Source of the DNA: an uncultured Paenibacillus sp.
Lineage (GTDB): Bacteria > Bacillota > Bacilli > Paenibacillales > Paenibacillaceae
Direction of reading: 5' to 3'
Assembly: GCA_937895345.1 (NCBI GenBank)
Contig: CALAWP010000074.1
Span: 62,001-126,000, forward strand
DNA length: 64,000 nt
Shown here: piece after piece, positions 18,574 to 26,648 of the stretch
Layout of the letters: every line of letters begins with the position of its first letter
Numbering within the stretch: the stretch's first letter is position 1
Position numbers and translations under genes: made by a program
The notes under the pieces: model-generated
Told to the model about the DNA's origin: nothing
Database searches by the model: none
The model's input: the letters and a program-made list of their open reading frames with translations, nothing else

Positions 18574-19443
18574 ATGGGCACATACGGCTACCGGTTTTCG
18601 GAAAAGTCGGGGCCGCCGCTGTACCAGCTGTTTGCGGTCGGACATGAGCGGGTCGGGACGGCCGACTATTGCTGGGACGGGATGAAAAGGACGGACGGGC
18701 CGTTATATTTGTTCCAATATACGCTGTCCGGCCGCGGGTGTCTGAGGATGCGGGACAAGGTGTACGAGATTCGGGCGGGCGAAGCCATTCTGGCGGAAAT
18801 ACCGGGCGACCATACGTATTATCTTCCGCCGGACAGCCCGGAATGGGAGTTTTATTTCGTGCTGGTCCGCCCCGACCAGCTTCGCGACATGTGGAGGGAG
18901 ACGGAAGAGCGGCTCGGATGCCGAGCCTCGTTCCCGATCGACAGCGCTCCCGTGCGCGCTCTCGAAACCATCTACCGGGAAGCCCGGCTGGACCGGATCG
19001 CGGACGCTTACCGGGCCTCATCGCTGGTCTATCAGTTTATGGCGGAGCTGTGCCGCTACGCGATGTCGGCCCGACGGAACGACCGCCATCAGTGGCCGGA
19101 AGCGATCCGGGCCGCCATGTCCTTTATCGAGCGGCGCTACGCGGACCATATCAGTGTGGAGCAAATCGCGCAAGCCGCGGGAATGTCGAAATACCATTTG
19201 ATCCGTTCCTTCGCGAAAGCGACCGGCCATACCCCGGTAGAAGTTATGACGAGGCTGCGGCTCAAGCAATCCGTCGACCTGCTCCTTCATACGGATTTGC
19301 CGGTCGAGGAAATCGCGACGACATGCGGCTATAGCAGCGGCAGCTACTTCATCAAGGTGTTCAAGCGCCATATTGGCTGCCCGCCGGGAGAGTTTCGCAG
19401 CGGCAAAGACATGCTGCCCGTCAATCGGCTGACGATTGACTGA
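18574..19443 (+). CDS. AraC family transcriptional regulator with cupin-like sensor domain
   Basis: The 289-residue protein has an N-terminal AraC-binding cupin (LYLFQYTLSGRGCLRMRDKVYEIRAGEAILAEIPGDHTYY) of the sugar-sensing kind. Two C-terminal helix-turn-helices follow (ISVEQIAQAAGMSKYHLIRSFAKATG and LPVEEIATTCGYSSGSYFIKVFKRHIGCPPGEFR). The ATG follows AAAGGAGATCAGGGACC. It stands alone, divergent from the acidic-repeat protein and upstream of the pectate lyase, so it may control a nearby polysaccharide gene. Its ligand is unknown. Confidence 0.9.
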   Translation: MGTYGYRFSEKSGPPLYQLFAVGHERVGTADYCWDGMKRTDGPLYLFQYTLSGRGCLRMRDKVYEIRAGEAILAEIPGDHTYYLPPDSPEWEFYFVLVRPDQLRDMWRETEERLGCRASFPIDSAPVRALETIYREARLDRIADAYRASSLVYQFMAELCRYAMSARRNDRHQWPEAIRAAMSFIERRYADHISVEQIAQAAGMSKYHLIRSFAKATGHTPVEVMTRLRLKQSVDLLLHTDLPVEEIATTCGYSSGSYFIKVFKRHIGCPPGEFRSGKDMLPVNRLTID

Positions 19444-19527
19444 TCCCCCGTCCGCCGTCTTCCGGCCGGCAGGAAGCTTGATCTGGACGGCGGTGTTGTA
19501 TTCTTGCTCGCACTGCCGCTGCACTGA

Positions 19528-19661
19528 TTTGAACGATCTATCGTTCAAATCCACGGATTTAGCCTTGCTGCTACGTTGAAGTGAACGATTTATCACTCAA
19601 TTCCGCGGATTTAGCCTTGCTGCCGCGTTGGTTTGAACGAATTATCGTTCACAAACTCGGA
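19528..19661. repeat. Three ~52-bp direct repeats with a TTTGAACGA palindrome
   Basis: Copies begin near 19528, 19580 and 19632. Each opens with an inverted repeat of the form TGAACGAxnTATCGTTCA. The first two continue with CGGATTTAGCCTTGCTGC and CGTTG before the next copy. They lie between the AraC gene and the pectate lyase and resemble mobile-like or REP-type intergenic elements. Spacers are too similar to the repeats, and copies too few, for a CRISPR array. Confidence 0.7.
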
Positions 19662-19847
19662 TAGGTACCAGTCTCGATCAGTTCCGTTAAAGTCCCGCCT
19701 TCCACTCGGTATCGCGTCTTCCAGCCGTAGTCAGCTTGCATGCCGAATGATGTCGAACTCCCCTCCCAATGACCTATCCTTCCGACATTGTCCGCCCGTC
19801 CTCCCTTGTCTATCGATTCATTTTAGGTTCAGCCATGGAAACTTTTA

Positions 19848-19884
19848 CGAAACCGCTTCCAAATCCGATTCGATTTGCTACAAT
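19848..19884 (+). promoter_or_regulatory. Probable promoter with overlapping cre-like site, pectate lyase leader
   Basis: TACAAT at 19879-19884 is a good -10. The -35 region around 19857-19862 overlaps CGAAACCGCTTCCA, which on the minus strand reads TGGAAGCGGTTTCG and fits the cre consensus. A strong AAAGGAGG follows at 19901. CcpA repression of pectate lyase is inferred. Confidence 0.4.
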
Positions 19885-19921
19885 AAAAATATTAATAAAG
19901 AAAGGAGGATGTTAACGATTG

Positions 19922-20053
19922 ATGACAAAGCCAACGGTGCGACCCGCTGCTTGTCTTTCGTTCATTTGCTCCTGCGGTGACAGGCGGATCATCGCCTCTT
20001 TGGCCGGTTATTTGCAAACGCTTTATTTAGAAAAGGAGGATGAATATGTTTAA
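19922..20053 (+). other. Possible 43-codon leader ORF overlapping the pectate lyase start
   Basis: A perfect AAAGGAGG at 19901-19908 has no obvious large gene after it. It could serve an ATG directly adjacent (23 codons, to 19980) or, with a 13-base gap, an ATG at 19922. The latter opens a frame (MTKPTVRPAACLSF...) that stops at 20053, eight bases inside the pectate lyase gene. It has no recognisable domain. It may be a translational-coupling leader or chance. Confidence 0.25.
20013..20026 (+). promoter_or_regulatory. Second cre-like site close to the pectate lyase start
   Basis: TGCAAACGCTTTAT lies 20 bases upstream of the pectate lyase ATG and resembles the mannanase cre site (TGTAAGCGCTTTAT). 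A site downstream of the promoter would act as a roadblock. Consensus match only. Confidence 0.4.
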
Positions 20054-21152
20054 AAGAGGTTTGTCATGGCTGCTCATCGTTGCTCTCGTGTTATCGCTCG
20101 CCCCTCTCGTTCCGGGAACGGCCAATGCCGCTGCCGCCGACAACCACGGGCTGTACAAAATCATTAACCGGCACAGCGGACAAGCGCTTGAGGTGTACAA
20201 CTGGGCCCACGAGAACGGCGCGAACGTCTCCCAGTGGCCGGATCTCGGCGGCGACAATCAGCTTTGGCGGTTCGTCATCGTCGGAGGCGGCTACTATCAA
20301 ATCATTAACGCCAACAGCGGCCGGGCGCTAGAGGTGTACGGCTGGTCGACCGCCGACGGCGGCAACATTGTGCAATACCAGAACTTGAACAATCATAACC
20401 AGCATTGGAGGCTGGAGGACAGCGGCGGATACGTTCAGCTCAAAAACCGCTACAGCGGCAAAGTAGCCGAGGTGTACGAGTTTTCCTCCGCATCCGGCGC
20501 CAATATCGTGCAATGGACCGACCATGAGGGCGCCAATCAGCAATGGACGCTCGTGAAAGTATCGCCTAACGCGACTACGGTCCATTCCACGATCGTCGTG
20601 AAAGCCGGCGAAGTCTACGACGGCAAAGGCCGAACGTTCATTGCGGGACCGGCGCTCGGGGACGGCAGCCAAAGCGAAAGTCAGAAGGCGGTTTTCCGGC
20701 TGGAACATGGCGCCACGTTGAAAAACGTCGTGCTGGGCTCGCCGGCGGCCGACGGCATTCATACGTACGGGGACGTCTATCTGTCCAACATTGTCTGGAC
20801 CGACATCGGCGAAGACGCCCTGACCATCAAAGGAGCGGGCACCGTCACGCTGAACGGAGGCGCGGCCTACAACGGCGACGACAAGGTGTTCCAAATTAAC
20901 GCGGCCAGCCGGTTCAACTTGTATAATTTCGTCGCCCGCAACGCCGGCAAGCTCATTCGCCAGAACGGCGGGACGACGTTCAAGGTGGACGTCTTTATCG
21001 ACAGCTGCGACATTTCCAACATGAACGAAGCAATCTTCCGGACGGACAGCAGTTCCAGCAGCGTGACGATGACCAATACGCTGTACTCGAACGTCGGAAG
21101 AAAATGGATTGGCGTGACGAGAGTGACGGAACAGAACAATACGGCGTACTGA
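20046..21152 (+). CDS. Secreted pectate lyase: ricin-type lectin domain plus PL3 catalytic domain
   Basis: The 368-residue protein begins MFKRGLSWLLIVALVLSLAPLVPGTANA, a Sec signal; AAAGGAGG lies six bases before this ATG (another ATG directly abuts the site). Residues about 33-155 hold three ricin-B-lectin repeats, each with a QxW-type core (GDNQLWRF, NHNQHWRL, GANQQWTL) and the YKIINRHSGQALEVYN pattern. The remainder (STIVVKAGEVYDGKGRTFIAG, ADGIHTYGDVYLSNIVWTDIGEDALTIKG, DDKVFQINA) is a polysaccharide lyase family 3 parallel beta-helix, which cleaves polygalacturonate by Ca2+-dependent beta-elimination. The lectin part probably targets it to plant wall sugars. Confidence 0.92.
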   Translation: MFKRGLSWLLIVALVLSLAPLVPGTANAAAADNHGLYKIINRHSGQALEVYNWAHENGANVSQWPDLGGDNQLWRFVIVGGGYYQIINANSGRALEVYGWSTADGGNIVQYQNLNNHNQHWRLEDSGGYVQLKNRYSGKVAEVYEFSSASGANIVQWTDHEGANQQWTLVKVSPNATTVHSTIVVKAGEVYDGKGRTFIAGPALGDGSQSESQKAVFRLEHGATLKNVVLGSPAADGIHTYGDVYLSNIVWTDIGEDALTIKGAGTVTLNGGAAYNGDDKVFQINAASRFNLYNFVARNAGKLIRQNGGTTFKVDVFIDSCDISNMNEAIFRTDSSSSSVTMTNTLYSNVGRKWIGVTRVTEQNNTAY

Positions 21153-21174
21153 CCCTGACGGGAACGAATAATAG

Positions 21175-21212
21175 AAGATCGCGTCAGCCTGTTGCAGGCG
21201 GCGCGATCTTCT
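21175..21212 (+). terminator. Terminator after pectate lyase
   Basis: GAAGATCGCG..GCCTG pairs with CAGGC.GCGCGATCTTC, and TTTGG follows, 22 bases past the pectate lyase stop. Confidence 0.75.
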
Positions 21213-21232
21213 TTGGTTTGCTGCGCGATGCT

Positions 21233-21281
21233 CAGCCTTTGATAGCGCCGGACGCGCCCTTTGACGAAATACTTTTGACCC
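21233..21281 (-). pseudogene. Remnant of an Lpl-type sugar ABC permease C-terminus
   Basis: On the minus strand one frame reads GQKYFVKG, and with a one-base shift the text continues ASGAIKG then TGA. This is the characteristic C-terminal tail of carbohydrate permeases (compare QRYFVQGALIGAVKQ in this window at 35540). Nothing upstream continues the gene, so this is probably a decayed remnant. Very short, so it could be coincidence. Confidence 0.35.
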
Positions 21282-21469
21282 GCCGGTTCAACCGGCTTTC
21301 CTTATTTCGTTCCCGCTCGAATGCCTGCAGCTCCAAAGCGCTCCATCTTCGATCTTTTGAAAGCAATATAGTACAATAAGGCGCAAATAATTGTGATAGA
21401 TATAGATTGTTAATTGTTCTATCCTTGAAATATAGCAGCAATATGATTCTATAGAAAAGGATGATCCGC

Positions 21470-22759
21470 ATGAGACATCATCAATTCGCCTTGACGCCGC
21501 CGATGGGCTGGAACAGCTGGGATTGCTACGGCGCAGCGGTTCGCGAAGAGGAAATCCGGGGCAACGCCGAATATATGGCCAGCCATCTGAAGGACTTCGG
21601 CTGGGAGTATGTCGTCGTCGACATTCAATGGTCGGAGCCGGGGGCCCATTCGTCGCAATACCGCCCGTTCGTGCCGCTGGAGATGGATGAATATTCCCGC
21701 CTCATTCCCGCCGTCAACCGGTTTCCTTCGGCTGCGGGAGGCAAGGGCTTCCGCCCGCTCGCCGATTACGTGCACGGTCTCGGCCTGAAGTTCGGCATTC
21801 ACATTATGCGGGGCATTCCGCGCCAGGCCGTTCACGCCAATACGCCGATCAAAGGAACGACGGCTACCGCGCGCGACATCGCGCATCCGAACTCGATTTG
21901 CCCGTGGAATACGGATATGTACGGCGTCGATCCGGGCAAGGAAGGCGCGCAAGCGTATTACGATTCGCTGTTCGAGCTGTATGCCGAATGGCAGGTCGAC
22001 TTTGTCAAGGTCGACGATATTGCCGCTTCACGGCTGTACGGCTTCCATGGAGCCGAAATCGAAATGATTCGCAAGGCGATCGACCGCTGCGGCCGCGATA
22101 TGGTGCTCAGCCTGTCGCCGGGTCCCGCTCCGGTCGAGCACGCGGAGCTGCTTGCCGCCAATGCCAACATGTGGCGCATGACGGATGACTTCTGGGATAT
22201 TTGGCGCTTGCTGTACGAAATGTTCGAGCGCGCGGAGAAGTGGGCGCCGCATGTCGGTCCGGGTCATTGGCCGGATTGCGACATGCTGCCGCTCGGCCAT
22301 CTGGGCATCCGCTCGGTCGACGGAGGCGGGGCCGACCGTTGGACCCGCTTCACGAAGGACGAGCAGGTGACGATGATGTCGCTGTGGAGCCTCTTCCGCT
22401 CCCCGCTCATGTTCGGCGGCGAAATGCGGGACAACGACGAATGGACGCTGTCGCTTCTGACGAACGAGGAAGTGCTCCACGTCCACCGCAACGGCCGCGA
22501 GCCTCGCCTGGTATACCGGGAAGACGACCGCACCGTATGGACTTCGCATGACGAAGACGGCAACGTCTTTGTCGCCTTGTTCAACCTGCGCGACGAGCCT
22601 TCCGAAGTATCCGTTTCGTTAAGCCAGCTCGGCCTTGACGGCGTAAACTGCCGAGTCCGCGACCTGTGGTCCCGCTCCGACGCGGGAACGGCCGGCTCGG
22701 CCTTGTCCCGCCAGCTTCCGCCGCACGCCTCCGCGCTGCTCAAGCTGACGGCCGAATAA
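21470..22759 (+). CDS. Glycoside hydrolase family 27 alpha-galactosidase
   Basis: The 429-residue enzyme opens with FALTPPMGWNSWDCYGAAV, the GH27 signature, followed by YVVVDIQWSE, GLGLKFGIHIMRGIPRQAVH and the nucleophile region VDFVKVDDI, where Asp182 is the likely nucleophile. The acid/base is expected in MWRMTDDFWDIW (Asp239 or Asp240). The C-terminus has the beta-sandwich domain of the family. There is no signal peptide, so it should act inside the cell, removing alpha-galactosyl side groups from imported galactomannan oligosaccharides; this complements the extracellular mannanase. I chose the ATG at 21470 (AAAAGGA eight bases before) over one nine bases earlier that overlaps the ribosome site. 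Confidence 0.88.
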   Translation: MRHHQFALTPPMGWNSWDCYGAAVREEEIRGNAEYMASHLKDFGWEYVVVDIQWSEPGAHSSQYRPFVPLEMDEYSRLIPAVNRFPSAAGGKGFRPLADYVHGLGLKFGIHIMRGIPRQAVHANTPIKGTTATARDIAHPNSICPWNTDMYGVDPGKEGAQAYYDSLFELYAEWQVDFVKVDDIAASRLYGFHGAEIEMIRKAIDRCGRDMVLSLSPGPAPVEHAELLAANANMWRMTDDFWDIWRLLYEMFERAEKWAPHVGPGHWPDCDMLPLGHLGIRSVDGGGADRWTRFTKDEQVTMMSLWSLFRSPLMFGGEMRDNDEWTLSLLTNEEVLHVHRNGREPRLVYREDDRTVWTSHDEDGNVFVALFNLRDEPSEVSVSLSQLGLDGVNCRVRDLWSRSDAGTAGSALSRQLPPHASALLKLTAE

Positions 22760-22801
22760 AGCCGGCGCAGGCAGCCGCTCTTGCCGGGCTGCGCAAGTTG
22801 A

Positions 22802-22826
22802 AACCCGCCTCTCCGCGAGGCGGGTT
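22802..22826. terminator. Bidirectional terminator between alpha-galactosidase and MCP genes
   Basis: AACCCGCCT-CTCCGCG-AGGCGGGTT lies between the convergent gene ends (22759 and 22833). Confidence 0.8.
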
Positions 22827-22832
22827 CTCCTG

Positions 22833-24293
22833 TTACCGCGTCTCCAGCCATTCGGCGGCACAGTCCATCGCAGCCTTGAAGGCCAGCCGGCCCTGGCTGA
22901 CGAGGCCCTGCTTCGCTTTCTCGTATTCGCCGCCAAGCATCCAGCGCGCATTTTGATTTTTGACGGCGTCGAATTGCTCCCACAGCTCTGCAAGCCGCTG
23001 CAGCCTCTGCGATTGTCCGGCCTCTGAAGAGCAAGCTTCCAGCTCAAGCCTCGCCTGCTCCATCCTGGCTTCCGCCCGTTCCTTTTCCCGGTACCAATAC
23101 CGAATTTGCTCGATTTCCCGGCAGTCGATCAAGGACACCATGACGGATCGAACGGCAAACGCACACTCCGCCCACCGCTCCAACGCCTTCTGCAACGGCG
23201 TCAATTCGCTGCGCGCGGGGAGGACAAATTGCGAGACGATCGAACGAAGCAGCATGCTCCCTTGCGCCGTCACGTCAATGTCGCCGGTCAACAAATCGAT
23301 GTTATGCTGCTGCACTTCCGCGGACGCCAGCATTTCCTCGCAACCCGCAGCCGTTTCCTGCATGACGGCCGACATTCGGCTGAGCGAAGACACGATCGAC
23401 GCGCTGCTTTCCGCCAACGTGGACAGCCTGCCGTTCGCATCCCGGATCCGATCCGTCAATCCGGTCAAAAAAGCTTCCATGCCTGCGTAATGCTCCAATG
23501 ACTGCCCCATCGCGCGCACGCCGTTTCTTACCGATCCGTTCATCGCCTTCATGCCGTAATCGAGCCGGGCCGCATCCGCCGTAAGCGCTTGAACCGTGTC
23601 CCCGATTCGCGATGCCGCTTCCTTGGTCAAGGCGGACAGCTTCGACACCTCGCTGGCGACGATGGCAAAGCCTCTCCCCTCTTCCCCGGCCCGAGCCGCT
23701 TCTATATTGGCGTTTAGCGCCAGCAACGACGTCTGCCCCGATATGTCCGAGATGACGCCGACCGCTTCCGCGATGCGGTCCAGCGACGCTTGCAGCCGGC
23801 TCATCTGGTCCTGCAGCCGCTCGCTTTCGGTTTCGGCGCTCTCTACCGCCTGTTTCGTCTCCTCCATATTCCGTTTCCCGGCCGCCACGATGCCGGAAAA
23901 CTGCTCGGAGTCGGCCATAATACGCCGATTCCCTTCCCGCAAGCTTTGCAATTCCTCATCGGTGCCCATCATAGCGTTCAGCATCACGGACGACTGCTCC
24001 GAAGTGTCCTGCATACCGGCCGCGATTTCCCTTACGGTGCCGGTTACGGCTTCGACCTGCCCGGCGATGGCGGCAGATCTCTCTTTCATCCCCTCCATGT
24101 TGGCATGAAGCGCGCGCGAGGAGCGGTCCACCATTCGGAGCAGCGTCTTCAAATTCCATACTGCTTTCTTGTAGGCGGCCGCCAAAGCGGAATCTCCCGC
24201 TTCCGCGGCATATTCCCGGCTCAAGTCTCCGGATGCGAGCCGCAGCAATTGCTCCTTCATCCAGCGGCCGGCGGCCAATCGAGCTCCCAGCAT
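22833..24293 (-). CDS. Soluble methyl-accepting chemotaxis-type signal transducer
   Basis: The 486-residue protein has no transmembrane helix in the reading from MLGARLAAGRWMKEQL. GGGGGGA lies upstream of this ATG, while the longer open frame starts inside the leader terminator. Heptad-rich helices lead to the conserved MCP hairpin tip region LLALNANIEAARAGEEGRGFAIVASEVSKLSALTKEAASRIG (three adjacent motifs), then further coiled coil. The last 150 residues form a separate helical domain (LQKALERWAECAFAVRSVMVSLIDCREIEQIRYWYREKE) that I do not recognise and that might be the sensor, in the position CZB domains take in other cytoplasmic MCPs. It should signal to CheA/CheW. It is transcribed from a structured leader. 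Confidence 0.85.
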   Translation of the reverse strand: MLGARLAAGRWMKEQLLRLASGDLSREYAAEAGDSALAAAYKKAVWNLKTLLRMVDRSSRALHANMEGMKERSAAIAGQVEAVTGTVREIAAGMQDTSEQSSVMLNAMMGTDEELQSLREGNRRIMADSEQFSGIVAAGKRNMEETKQAVESAETESERLQDQMSRLQASLDRIAEAVGVISDISGQTSLLALNANIEAARAGEEGRGFAIVASEVSKLSALTKEAASRIGDTVQALTADAARLDYGMKAMNGSVRNGVRAMGQSLEHYAGMEAFLTGLTDRIRDANGRLSTLAESSASIVSSLSRMSAVMQETAAGCEEMLASAEVQQHNIDLLTGDIDVTAQGSMLLRSIVSQFVLPARSELTPLQKALERWAECAFAVRSVMVSLIDCREIEQIRYWYREKERAEARMEQARLELEACSSEAGQSQRLQRLAELWEQFDAVKNQNARWMLGGEYEKAKQGLVSQGRLAFKAAMDCAAEWLETR

Positions 24294-24318
24294 GTCTGAT
24301 CCCCCCAATGCGATAATG

Positions 24319-24398
24319 AAAAAAGGCCTTTGTACGCACAGCCGACAAACCGCGCCATATCGGCGCGGCGATTGTCTTGCTGTCGCATACAAAGGCCT
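24319..24398 (-). terminator. Long hairpin with T-run in the MCP gene leader
   Basis: On the minus strand AGGCCTTTGTATGCGACAGC..., an imperfect stem of about 33 bp (closing GGCGCGG around an ATAT loop), ends in ACAAAGGCC followed by six T. It lies 26 bases before the MCP start, downstream of a good promoter, so it would terminate most transcripts unless an antiterminated form exists. Confidence 0.75.
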
Positions 24399-24481
24399 CA
24401 TTGCCCCGCTCCGCAGACTTCGTTGGCTGCGGAGCGTTTGTTTGTTAACCTTGTTTCCCAAATGCACTGCCCATTGCTTAT
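24399..24481 (-). promoter_or_regulatory. 5' leader of the MCP transcript with an upstream stem-loop
   Basis: Between the promoter and the terminator lies an A-rich segment (GGTTAACAAACAAA) and a perfect 10-bp hairpin, CGCTCCGCAG/CTGCGGAGCG (24407-24436). A leader with a strong promoter, a first hairpin and a terminator just before a gene is the layout of riboswitches and attenuators. It does not match the c-di-GMP-I or other aptamers I can recall. Confidence 0.45.
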
Positions 24482-24487
24482 CCTATA

Positions 24488-24515
24488 ATTATATATGCCC
24501 GTTCCGTTCCGTCAA
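24488..24515 (-). promoter_or_regulatory. Sigma-A promoter of the MCP gene
   Basis: On the minus strand TTGACG (24510-24515) and TATAAT (24488-24493) are 16 bases apart, close to the vegetative consensus. Confidence 0.75.
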
Positions 24516-24715
24516 GTGCGAGTCCTCGCCGCACCGGCGTTGGCTAACGGCACATGTGCAAGCTGCATGAGGAATCGACTTGCAATAGCACTCACCGAGT
24601 GATGCATGAATTCCATGAACCGATTAACGGCAACAGCCCGCAATCTTGCAACTTTTCCTTCTTTTTCCTCGTCATTTAATCGATCCGTTATTTTCCATAG
24701 GAAAGGAGCATGACC

Positions 24716-25381
24716 ATGAAAGGAATTACGTTCAATCTCCGGACGCTGCTTGCACTGACGGCTTTGGCGGCTCTGGCGGCATTCTCGCTGTACGGCTATC
24801 GCCCCGCAAACGCCGATCATGAAATCGTCGGCAGCCCCTCCGACGACAGAATTAAAGTGAAAGCGGCGATCGAGACGCTGTACTTCGAAGAATCGGTCCG
24901 GCAAGCGGACTTGATTGCGGAGGTGACCATTGCCGAGAAGCTTTACGAAGTGAACGAGCCCTCTCCCAAAACGGTCTATTCCGCCGCCATGAATCAACTG
25001 CTCAAAGGAAAGGCCGACGCGAATCTTGGCATTCGCATTATGCAGCAAGGCAACAGCCGCTACTCCTTCAACGACAACCCGATGTTTCAAGCCGGCGACA
25101 CCTATTTGCTGTTTTTGAAAAAAGCGGTCGGCATGGAAGATGACCATACGTATTGGATACTGGGCGAGGAGACGTCCATCTACGAACAATGGGATGACGA
25201 CCGGCTTGTCAAATGGTCTCTGAAAGACAGCCGGCTGGCCGAGCTGACACCGACTGAAACGAACGCCGGGCTGCAAGCCGCAGCGGAATCGGTCCAAAAG
25301 AAACATCCCGGCAAAGAAATTCAGGTGCTGGACCGGACAAAATTCAAGGCGACGATCGCGAAGGAGCTGAAACGGTCATGA
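24716..25381 (+). CDS. Uncharacterised secreted protein overlapping a metzincin gene
   Basis: The 221-residue protein starts MKGITFNLRTLLALTALAALAAFSLYGY, a signal peptide or membrane anchor, at an ATG with GGAAAGGAGC eight bases upstream. The mature part (ETLYFEESVRQADLIAEVTIAEKLYEV, QAGDTYLLFLKKAV, TYWILGEETSIYEQ) resembles small beta-rich extracytoplasmic domains found in Bacillales proteins of unknown function. Its stop overlaps the next start by four bases (ATGA), so the two are translated together. A role as chaperone, inhibitor or partner of the protease is possible but inferred. Confidence 0.8.
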   Translation: MKGITFNLRTLLALTALAALAAFSLYGYRPANADHEIVGSPSDDRIKVKAAIETLYFEESVRQADLIAEVTIAEKLYEVNEPSPKTVYSAAMNQLLKGKADANLGIRIMQQGNSRYSFNDNPMFQAGDTYLLFLKKAVGMEDDHTYWILGEETSIYEQWDDDRLVKWSLKDSRLAELTPTETNAGLQAAAESVQKKHPGKEIQVLDRTKFKATIAKELKRS

Positions 25382-25989
25382 GAAAACATGCGTTCATCCT
25401 TGTGCTAACCTTGGCTCTGCTCATTTGCGCCGTTCCGTACGGCTCCTCCGCCCACCCTCCATTAACAACCTGCAAGGAAGGCGGAGAAATGTACGGCTAT
25501 TGGGTCGACTGCGGCAATCATCAGGCCGACGGAGCCTTCACCTGGAACACGTCGATTCCGAATTCCGTGGCAGCCGTCGATTATCCCTACCGGGCCGCCA
25601 TGACGTCGGGAGCCGCCAGATGGAACAATACCGGCATCACGTCGATTTCCCTGTCAACCGTGTCATCCAATAACGGCAATATTTATACTTATTCCGATCC
25701 GAATACGTCCGCGCTTGCCTTGTTTCACGATTACGGCTCCGACGCCTCGGGACATTTGACCAAATGGAAAATCAAATTCAACAAGTCCAAACTGGACAAC
25801 AAGGACGCTTCCTTCAAAGCCGCCCTTGCTGCGCATGAGCTCGGCCACGCCATCGGCCTGAACGATCTTTATTTAAGCGGAAATACGGACAAGCTGATGT
25901 ACGGCTATTTTGGCGAGACGCTGGGCACCCGTGCCGCAGCGCCGACGGATAAGGACAAGCTGGGGGCGGTCGAAGCGACCAGGCACTAG
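25378..25989 (+). CDS. Secreted metzincin-type zinc metalloprotease (matrixin-like)
   Basis: The 203-residue protein has a signal peptide (MRKHAFILVLTLALLICAVPYGSSA) and a compact catalytic domain. The zinc site is HELGHAIGLND: His153, Glu154, His157 and Asp163 in the place of the usual third His. A Met-turn-like KLMYGYF follows 20 residues later. This is the M10/matrixin layout (HExxHxxGxxH/D), here without a recognisable propeptide, so activation would differ from classic matrixins. The substrate is unknown. It is co-translated with the preceding secreted protein. Confidence 0.85.
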   Translation: MRKHAFILVLTLALLICAVPYGSSAHPPLTTCKEGGEMYGYWVDCGNHQADGAFTWNTSIPNSVAAVDYPYRAAMTSGAARWNNTGITSISLSTVSSNNGNIYTYSDPNTSALALFHDYGSDASGHLTKWKIKFNKSKLDNKDASFKAALAAHELGHAIGLNDLYLSGNTDKLMYGYFGETLGTRAAAPTDKDKLGAVEATRH

Positions 25990-26020
25990 GTTAGGCGGAT
26001 TTGCGGCTGCGGCACAGGAA

Positions 26021-26611
26021 TTACTTGACCGCCGCGGCCGCCGGAGCTTTCCGGTACGGCGACTTCGTAAAGCGGTTGGAGACGGCCGACGCCGCAATCG
26101 CCTCCGGCTTCACTCTGGCGGACAAACCCATCGCCTCGATTCGTCCGACCATATCGGCCGCAAAGGCGGCCGTCCGGCTTCTCCTGGCGTCGGTCCCCGC
26201 ATCGATGTCGACGAACAGCTGCAGCCCGGCTCCCTTGTACAGATGCGGCATCACAATATCCTCGAGCTGCGTCCGCTTGTCGTGGTCAAAGTAAAGAGCG
26301 ATCTCCTGGCTGTACGTCGTCTCCAAACTCAGCTTTTCCTGGACCGATCGGATCTCCCTGGGGAGCACCACCTGACGGTAACAGAACCAGGCGCCGCGTC
26401 CGGGGCGGATAATGACAATCGACGTGACGAACTTCGTATGCCCGGCATGCACCTGCGCATCGGTTCCGATCACAAGCTGATAAGCCGCGCGCGGGTCGCT
26501 TTCCATAAACTTTCGGATCCGGAGAAGCACCTCGTCCAGCGTCATATTTTGTTCGGAAACGTTTCGAAACACCGTTTCGTGAATTGCGGGAAATTGTCCT
26601 TTCGTCATCAT
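26021..26611 (-). CDS. ykuK: YkuK family protein (DUF458, RNase H-like fold)
   Basis: The 196-residue cytoplasmic protein reads FVTSIVIIRPGRGAWFCYRQVV, preceded by YQLVIGTDAQVHAGHTK, and later LQLFVDIDAGTDARRSR. This is the DUF458/YkuK family, predicted to have an RNase H-like fold with acidic residues (GTDAQ, VDIDAG). I chose the ATG at 26611, 11 bases after GGGAGG; the longer open frame begins inside a terminator. In Bacillus subtilis ykuK is sporulation- or stress-linked, but its biochemical role is unclear. A small ORF with its own promoter and a terminator lie just upstream. Confidence 0.85.
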   Translation of the reverse strand: MMTKGQFPAIHETVFRNVSEQNMTLDEVLLRIRKFMESDPRAAYQLVIGTDAQVHAGHTKFVTSIVIIRPGRGAWFCYRQVVLPREIRSVQEKLSLETTYSQEIALYFDHDKRTQLEDIVMPHLYKGAGLQLFVDIDAGTDARRSRTAAFAADMVGRIEAMGLSARVKPEAIAASAVSNRFTKSPYRKAPAAAAVK

Positions 26612-26648
26612 GGTCGTTTGCACCTCCCGGCCGGCTAATGATTGGATC

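Noticed and set aside
19528..19661. Possible CRISPR array
   Set aside because: Only three imperfect units, the whole 52-bp period is repeated rather than repeat-plus-unique spacer, and no cas genes are present. The same applies to 16601-16812 and 30456-30590.
24319..24481. c-di-GMP-I riboswitch upstream of the MCP gene
   Set aside because: The conserved GGGCAAACC and GCGGGGUUACCG-type elements are not present in the needed order; only the general attenuator layout remains.
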